The notes beneath the pieces were generated by a model that searched no databases, was not told where the DNA came from, and saw nothing but the letters and a program-made list of their open reading frames with translations. The translations under genes and the position numbers were made by a program. From positions 2,719,631-2,783,630 of the forward strand of contig SCFE01000012.1 in the NCBI GenBank assembly GCA_004352715.1: a stretch of DNA of 64,000 nucleotides, read 5' to 3'. Position 1 is the stretch's first letter. Each line of letters opens with the position of its first letter. This document shows positions 57,735 to 64,000 of the stretch, in pieces. This DNA is from Hofstenia miamia (Eukaryota; Xenacoelomorpha; Acoela).

Positions 57735-59777
57735 TGAAAATTTTTTTCATTTGTAAAAATTGCTATAAATATATTTCTGATTGATTATTAAAATTAAACA
57801 TAGATTCAACCATTTACAATTCTTCAAAATGGCCTAAGAACATATTTATGCTTAAGATATATTTGAAAAAGTATTCAGAGATTAATGTTGTAAATTTATA
57901 AGTTAGATTTACAGCAATGTTGAGTATTTTCACTGCTCATATCATATTTATGCATTTACTAAATGTTTAAGCTAAGTAGTTTACTAAATTAGCATTGTCT
58001 GTACAATCATGACTAAACGTCCTGGCAGAACAAAAATGTGATATTGACGAAAATAGGCATTATTGAAAGAAAATATAAATGGAAAGTGAATAGTTGTAGA
58101 TAGTCTAATTCAGGTGTTAGTAATATTAAGTATTTCACAGAGTATCAATTGTTACAAAGGTAAGCAGCATTGAATTCCAGCATACTCTTGGCCAGAGCTC
58201 TGCAATATCCTATGTATGGATGGTGCCCCGAAATTGCAATATAGCATCAAGCAATTAATACAATGAACTTGGATTCAAGTCTGTTTTATAGTGTAATCCA
58301 GATTCTCAACTTTATTGAGATTTAGACTGTTTCATGGCCATTTGGGTGGCTTGACATCAACTATGATAAAACCATAACTTCACAATTTTGGCAGAGTAGA
58401 ATGGGGTGCCATTATGTTTGAAGACTGTATTGTTCAGAATTGCCATATTAGTTGGCAACTCGGTGAAGTTTTCAATTTTAGGTAAAAAAACAATACCAAC
58501 AAATTTTTTCTGAAATTGATTAATGCTAGAAATATTTTTTTAAATGTTAATAATTGATGCATGACTTACGCTTTATATTTTATGATCTAGTTGGATTTAT
58601 TAACAGCTCAATGTATTATTAATATCAAATTTTTCAATGGTTGCTGAAAAATGATATACACTAATTTATCATTCCCATTGTAAGACTATAAAACACATCT
58701 TTATATCATAATTGTAACATTATTACAAATGACAAATGAAAGCATTAAAATGAGTAAATGTATTGAGATAAATGTCTAACCATACAACGCGTTACATCAT
58801 TAATGCAAGAGATATTTTGAAAATAGTGTTTATTTTTCTTTTATTCAGCAAATTTGGTTTGATTATTATGAATAATTTTAATTGTGCCAATAATTTGAAA
58901 AGTCCATAAATCTGGACCAATCAAATGCCTTACCTAGGTTTGTGTGGTTAGGTCTAGTATTTGCACTAATTCTTTACCCACTGTACCTCTATTAGGTTTT
59001 TTAATATTTTCCGAACATCTACTTTTACTTTGTCAGGAGCATCGTAATTTTAAGAAAGAAAACTTTGAATTTTTTTTTGAAAAATGCCATAAATGTAAAC
59101 TTAATTTTTGAAATGAGTTTTGGATAAGATTAATAGAGTATGACAGAGAAATTAAGAAATACATAAGAATTCGAAACTAATTTAAGTTCCTCCAAAAATT
59201 CATTGACCAGGTTTAAGAGGAGTCAAGGGGGGGGGCGAATGCTTTGGACTTTGCGCTAAGCGTTATTACAGAAAAGTTATTAGTAAGCTTAGTAAATTTA
59301 AATTTAATCTTTCACAATATGAATTCAACAATCATATTACTAATTATTCAATACCTATAATTTATGTTTCTAGCAGTAAAAAAAGTATACATTGAAAATA
59401 TCTAAAAATAATGAACAAATCTAAAAACTAAAGACACGTAATATAAATCTAAAATACAAATATATTCACAAATTGAAAGAGATAAAAAGAGAAATAAATT
59501 TATATTTGAATAGGGTATATACATTAAAATGCCTACTATGACTTGCAACAAATAAGGCTCTTTTTGTGTTTAACGTTATAATTAAAAGACATTTGGGATT
59601 TACCCTATGCAGAGAATGACTAAGTGGATTGAGAGTGATGTAGCATGAAATATAGATTTTCTAAAATTAATAGATTTTAGTACGAAAAATCAATGTAAAA
59701 CCCTTCAAAATACCGTAATATGTTTGAACAAGAGGGGCTGAATCTTCAATTAAAATTAACACTGAGAACCCTCTTTA

Positions 59778-59778
<1 letters not shown>
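57735..59778. other. 3' flank of the GTPase gene, no gene seen
   Basis: AT-rich and featureless. It contains a G9 run at about 59,229 and ends in a (TA)n run. No second coding exon is apparent, so the frame probably ends the gene. Confidence 0.5.

Positions 59779-59819
<41 letters not shown>
59779..59819. repeat. (TA)n microsatellite
   Basis: Uninterrupted TA run abutting the right R1 arm. Confidence 0.95.
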
Positions 59820-59821
<2 letters not shown>

Positions 59822-61985
59822 AACAAATGAGTGATCTGAAATTAATTAGTCTTGATTGGTGATGTTTGGAAAATATTTTGATGAAATTCCTGTGAGCAGA
59901 TGTCCTTGCAATAATAATCTAAATGAAAAAACCAAACAAAAATTTAAAGATATGTAAATGAAAAGAATTTATTGCAATTTTGAAACTGCCTACTCAGCAC
60001 CACACAATTTGACAGCATGATAAAATGCGTCTGATACATTTTTAATTATGTACTTCTAGTAATTAGCAAATTTTGGATTTGGAAAATTACCCAAGTCGAA
60101 TTAAATAATTTTTCCGTGTATTTGAATTTTTCTTATATATTGAAGCTCATATCCTCTGATAAGGACATTTAGTTATTCTATTAGCCTAGATTTGTCCAGA
60201 ATCCTCCCAACTGGACATACTCCCATAATGAACCCTAATTGCCAATCACTCAAAATAGATGGACAATTACTTAAGTAAACCTTAGCAACATGTTTTTATC
60301 TACTGTTGATTTCCAGAAACACGGTGTAGCTTATGCATGATAGTGTTAAGCAAATTGTCGGAAACTATGAACAAATAATTTATAAATTTTTGGCAAAAGT
60401 ACAATCTTATAGCATAAAATCTCACCAACTAATTTCAAATGTTTGGGGTGTGTGAGTGACATAACCATTGCCTATTACATCCTATTTTCGTAGAAATAGA
60501 CGTGTAGTGCTATGACTAACTACATGACTAATTAATAATTGAAGTTATATGTTAGGTACTAAAATTGTAGAATTTTAGCACAGTTTAATGTTCGTTAATA
60601 TCTTCTGCCTACAATATCTTCCCCAAGAAAGGTTTCTTAATACAATTAAGGGTCCAAAGCATCGACAGATGATATTACATTTGTAAAAAAGCAATTCAAA
60701 AAGGTTCTTTTTTTCTTTATGCAAATCTTTTATGTAGCTGAATATAATTTTTATTGAAGCTAAGTGCATTAAATTTTAAGGCAATAAAATTTCTAACAAA
60801 ATGCATTTTAAGAAAAGAAAATTATACAAACGAAATATCCGTAAAATTTTGAAATCTGTAGATCAAAAATACCAAAACATGGTAAATGTAATTAGCATGT
60901 TTGATATATTCTGCATTTTCAATGAAGCTAGCAGTTTTGCTGATATGGTGCAGTTCAAAAGCATTCAAAACAAATATAAAAAAAATATGACCAAGCAATG
61001 GACATAAGCTAAAAATTTAGGCCCAAGCCCTGCCCATTCCAATTCTGAACAAGGCATTTAATGCGCATCAATGCCAAAAAATTATTGATATTTCTGGTTT
61101 GCTAGATCAATTTTGGCTACATTAAAAATTTATAATAAAAACTATTTAAAGTATAATTGAAAATCCTGCATAGAAACTTAGAAGAAAATAAAAAATTAAT
61201 TCAAAAAAATTAAAACTTAAAAATGAAATTTTTATTTTTTGTGCACATTGTTTATTACATAATGCCATGCCTGGTGATGTAAAATTAGGAGTTCATCCTA
61301 AATCAGAAAGTGAAACCTTTCTTGTGTTTGCTATGATTCAATCATTAATGAACCCGATATTATATATAAATTTAGTACGTTGCATATTCGTTTTACTTTA
61401 TATTTCAAGAAACCCTCTAAAACAGAAGCTGTAGATTCCTGCACTACGTGTGAAATTGAATCATCTCGAGGTTTGCACATAATTGCTAGAACATGCCACG
61501 AAACGTACAGCAAATTAAACGATTTATGTCCAGACATGCCTAGTCCTCCATTTTGAGGCAACAACGTCTGAAAAAAGGTTTTCCCAGCTTAAAATGGCTT
61601 AAGAGGCATACTGTTGAAATGTGTGAAATCAGTTAGAAAGAACTCTCTGAATTCTACATAGAAGGACCTAATTTCCTGCGAGAGTGGGTTTCACTCATTT
61701 CCATAGATTGGTGCTGAGAAATTTACCGAGAGTTTATTCACAGTGGGAAATCTTCAAAAAGAGAGTTGCACAGCAATTTACAAAATTTTTTCAACAAAGG
61801 CGAAATATCACTATGCATGATAACTGATTCACTTCTACTAAATAAAACTAAAAATACTAGTATCATTGGTGCAATTCGTGAAAATTACAGAGAAATCCCT
61901 ATGGTAGCAAGGATTGTGGCAAACCAAGAAAAAAATCCAAGGTATTTTATGATCAGATGACAAATTTATCTGCTCATTTTTGGAT
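59820..61985 (-). repeat. Dispersed repeat R1, right arm of a large inverted repeat
   Basis: Inverted copy of 50,780-53,285. It begins CCAACAAATGAG beside the TA run and ends near the next gap. The small frames 60,801-61,007 and 61,766-61,960 (NFFNKGEISLCMITDSLL, IPMVARIVANQEKNPRYFMI) look somewhat protein-like but match no family I know, and the corresponding frames are broken in the left arm. R1 may therefore be a decayed transposon with lost coding capacity. Confidence 0.8.
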
Positions 61986-62043
61986 AAAGGAAATGATCCC
62001 ATTCACAAAAGTGAAAAAAAAATATATATAACATAAGCCTTAC

Positions 62044-63081
62044 CCTATATATATATATATATATATATTNNNNNNNNNNNNNNNNNNNNNNNNNNNNNNN
62101 NNNNNNNNNNNNNNNNNNNNNNNNNNNNNNNNNNNNNNNNNNNNNNNNNNNNNNNNNNNNNNNNNNNNNNNNNNNNNNNNNNNNNNNNNNNNNNNNNNNN
62201 NNNNNNNNNNNNNNNNNNNNNNNNNNNNNNNNNNNNNNNNNNNNNNNNNNNNNNNNNNNNNNNNNNNNNNNNNNNNNNNNNNNNNNNNNNNNNNNNNNNN
62301 NNNNNNNNNNNNNNNNNNNNNNNNNNNNNNNNNNNNNNNNNNNNNNNNNNNNNNNNNNNNNNNNNNNNNNNNNNNNNNNNNNNNNNNNNNNNNNNNNNNN
62401 NNNNNNNNNNNNNNNNNNNNNNNNNNNNNNNNNNNNNNNNNNNNNNNNNNNNNNNNNNNNNNNNNNNNNNNNNNNNNNNNNNNNNNNNNNNNNNNNNNNN
62501 NNNNNNNNNNNNNNNNNNNNNNNNNNNNNNNNNNNNNNNNNNNNNNNNNNNNNNNNNNNNNNNNNNNNNNNNNNNNNNNNNNNNNNNNNNNNNNNNNNNN
62601 NNNNNNNNNNNNNNNNNNNNNNNNNNNNNNNNNNNNNNNNNNNNNNNNNNNNNNNNNNNNNNNNNNNNNNNNNNNNNNNNNNNNNNNNNNNNNNNNNNNN
62701 NNNNNNNNNNNNNNNNNNNNNNNNNNNNNNNNNNNNNNNNNNNNNNNNNNNNNNNNNNNNNNNNNNNNNNNNNNNNNNNNNNNNNNNNNNNNNNNNNNNN
62801 NNNNNNNNNNNNNNNNNNNNNNNNNNNNNNNNNNNNNNNNNNNNNNNNNNNNNNNNNNNNNNNNNNNNNNNNNNNNNNNNNNNNNNNNNNNNNNNNNNNN
62901 NNNNNNNNNNNNNNNNNNNNNNNNNNNNNNNNNNNNNNNNNNNNNNNNNNNNNNNNNNNNNNNNNNNNNNNNNNNNNNNNNNNNNNNNNNNNNNNNNNNN
63001 NNNNNNNNNNNNNNNNNNNNNNNNNNNNNNNNNNNNNNNNNNNNNNNNNNNNNNNNNNNNNNNNNNNNNTATATATATATA
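62044..63081. repeat. (TA)n array with exactly 1000-N gap
   Basis: TA repeats on both sides of the N run 62,070-63,069. The right TA run is the insertion site of the Tc1-like element that follows. Confidence 0.95.
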
Positions 63082-63986
63082 CAGTACTGGCCAAAAGTTT
63101 AGGAACAGTAACCTGTCTAAAGCATGTTCTATGCTATTTCCTAGAAACTTCGTAAAATTCCTGGAATTCCCAATTTTTTCTTAGAAGTTACAACAGATTC
63201 ACTTAGCCAATCAAATTAACACAACCTTAGATTTACACACAATGCATTTTCAATGGAAAAGCACTACCATTATAGTTTGAATTATGGTCCGTGGTAGTCA
63301 AATTTCACCAACAAAGCGTGATCAAATTCATATCTTGTACGAGGAGGGGTACAACTACCACACTATAACTGTTAGAATGGGCGTGTCAGTATCTTCAGTA
63401 TCCAGAAGTGTAACTGCAAAATTTTTGATTTGGAGTGCCATAACTGCGAATGGGCGTGCTGTTCTTCATTTTGCTCCTCACAATGAGGCATTCACAGTCA
63501 AGGCCTACCTCAAAATAATTCAGGAGAAAGTTCCCATGTTTATGCAGCTTCGCGGAACATCTGTACTACAACAGTGGATTGCATCACAAGACTTTCGGCT
63601 GTTTAAGAACTGGCCGGGAAACTCCCCAGATCAACGTCATAGAAAATTGCTGGCATCACATCAAAAACTGTCTGAAGAAGCGCCAATGCACATCACTCGA
63701 CGATCTGAAGGAGCAAATTAAAGTGGTATGGTGCACAGAGATTACTGATGATTATTGTAAAAAGCTAATCGAGTCAATGTCAAATCGCATTGCTGCGTGT
63801 TTGGCCAATAATGTCAGACATACAAAATATTAATGAATTTTTCTGAATTAACTAATTACTTTCTAAACGGTGTTATCATATTGTTTCTACATTGTGTTAT
63901 TTTATTGTTTCTACATTGCGTTTTTTAGTGTAAAATACAAAAATTTCTAAATTTGGAAAGTGTTCCCAAACTTTTGGCCAGTACTG
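63082..63986 (+). mobile_element. Tc1-like element, internally deleted
   Basis: The left end CAGTACTGGCCAAAAGTTTA and the reverse complement of the right end (CAGTACTGGCCAAAAGTTTG) are nearly identical. TA flanks both ends (63,080-81 and 63,987-88). The length of 905 bp is well below the 1.3-1.6 kb of complete Tc1 elements; the missing part corresponds to the middle of the transposase. It also shares the CAGTACTGG end with the element at 25,598. Confidence 0.9.
63284..63833 (+). pseudogene. Tc1-like transposase, deleted and frameshifted
   Basis: From the ATG at 63,284 the first helix-turn-helix is intact (GSQISPTKRDQIHILYEE, ITVRMGVSVSSVSRSV). It then joins directly, by the deletion, to the catalytic-core segment IWSAITANGRAVLHF and VKAYLKIIQEKVPMF. 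A shift near 63,570 puts the last part in another frame (63,579-63,833), where INVIENCWHHIKN holds the third catalytic Glu block and a normal C-terminus follows. The second and part of the first catalytic block are lost or degenerate, so no active enzyme can be made. Confidence 0.85.
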
Positions 63987-64000
63987 TATGTATATATATA

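Noticed and set aside
1-64000. CRISPR array, bacterial operon or tRNA/rRNA genes
   Set aside because: There are no regularly spaced repeats of that kind, no gene clusters with ribosome-binding sites, and no cloverleaf sequence that I could fold by eye.

Overview
The window reads as AT-rich nuclear DNA of a metazoan, probably an aquatic invertebrate. I infer this from long (TA)n arrays, Tc1/mariner, hAT-like, LINE and Ty3/gypsy remains, telomere-like TTAGGG/CCCTAA runs, a dynamin-type GBP/atlastin GTPase, and the lack of any operon layout. The species cannot be named. Only one gene looks intact. Nearly everything else is decayed mobile DNA, and assembly gaps interrupt it: three runs of exactly 1000 N, runs of 525, 281 and 21 N, and six single N.

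Layout. 1.4-9.1 kb: Ty3/gypsy element 1 (LTR, tRNA-Arg-type primer site, gag, protease, two copies of RT) with an inverted piece of an accessory ORF inside it. 10.1-12.0 kb: LTR end, primer site and gag of element 2. 12.3-17.9 kb: element 4, the most complete gag-pol, followed by an accessory ORF3. 18-25.6 kb: no gene, but a dispersed repeat, a hAT-like transposase relic, a 230-bp MITE and telomere-like tracts. 25.6-28.4 kb: a Tc1-like and a mariner-like element almost back to back in TA repeats. 30.5-35.3 kb: element 5 on the minus strand (LTR, polypurine tract, ORF3, integrase, RNase H). 36.8-37.8 kb: LINE reverse-transcriptase relic. 38.4-42.3 kb: an unclassified decayed element encoding a superfamily 1 helicase. 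42.4-49.9 kb: element 3 (LTR, primer site, gag fused to RT, RNase H, integrase fragments, a long ORF3, candidate 3' LTR). 50.5-53.3 and 59.8-62.0 kb: a repeat of more than 2 kb in opposite orientations, enclosing an intact single-exon GTPase gene (56,310-57,734). 63.1-64.0 kb: an internally deleted Tc1-like element.

Most notable is the gypsy accessory ORF3. It lies downstream of pol in elements 3, 4 and 5, and an inverted fragment of it sits in element 1. Related segments align between copies, and its C-terminal part carries a GxND motif of the kind seen in SGNH/GDSL hydrolases. I do not know of a described Ty3/gypsy family with this arrangement. Second is the SF1-helicase element at 38.4-42.3 kb, which I cannot place. 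Several apparent tandem duplications abut N characters and are probably assembly artefacts.
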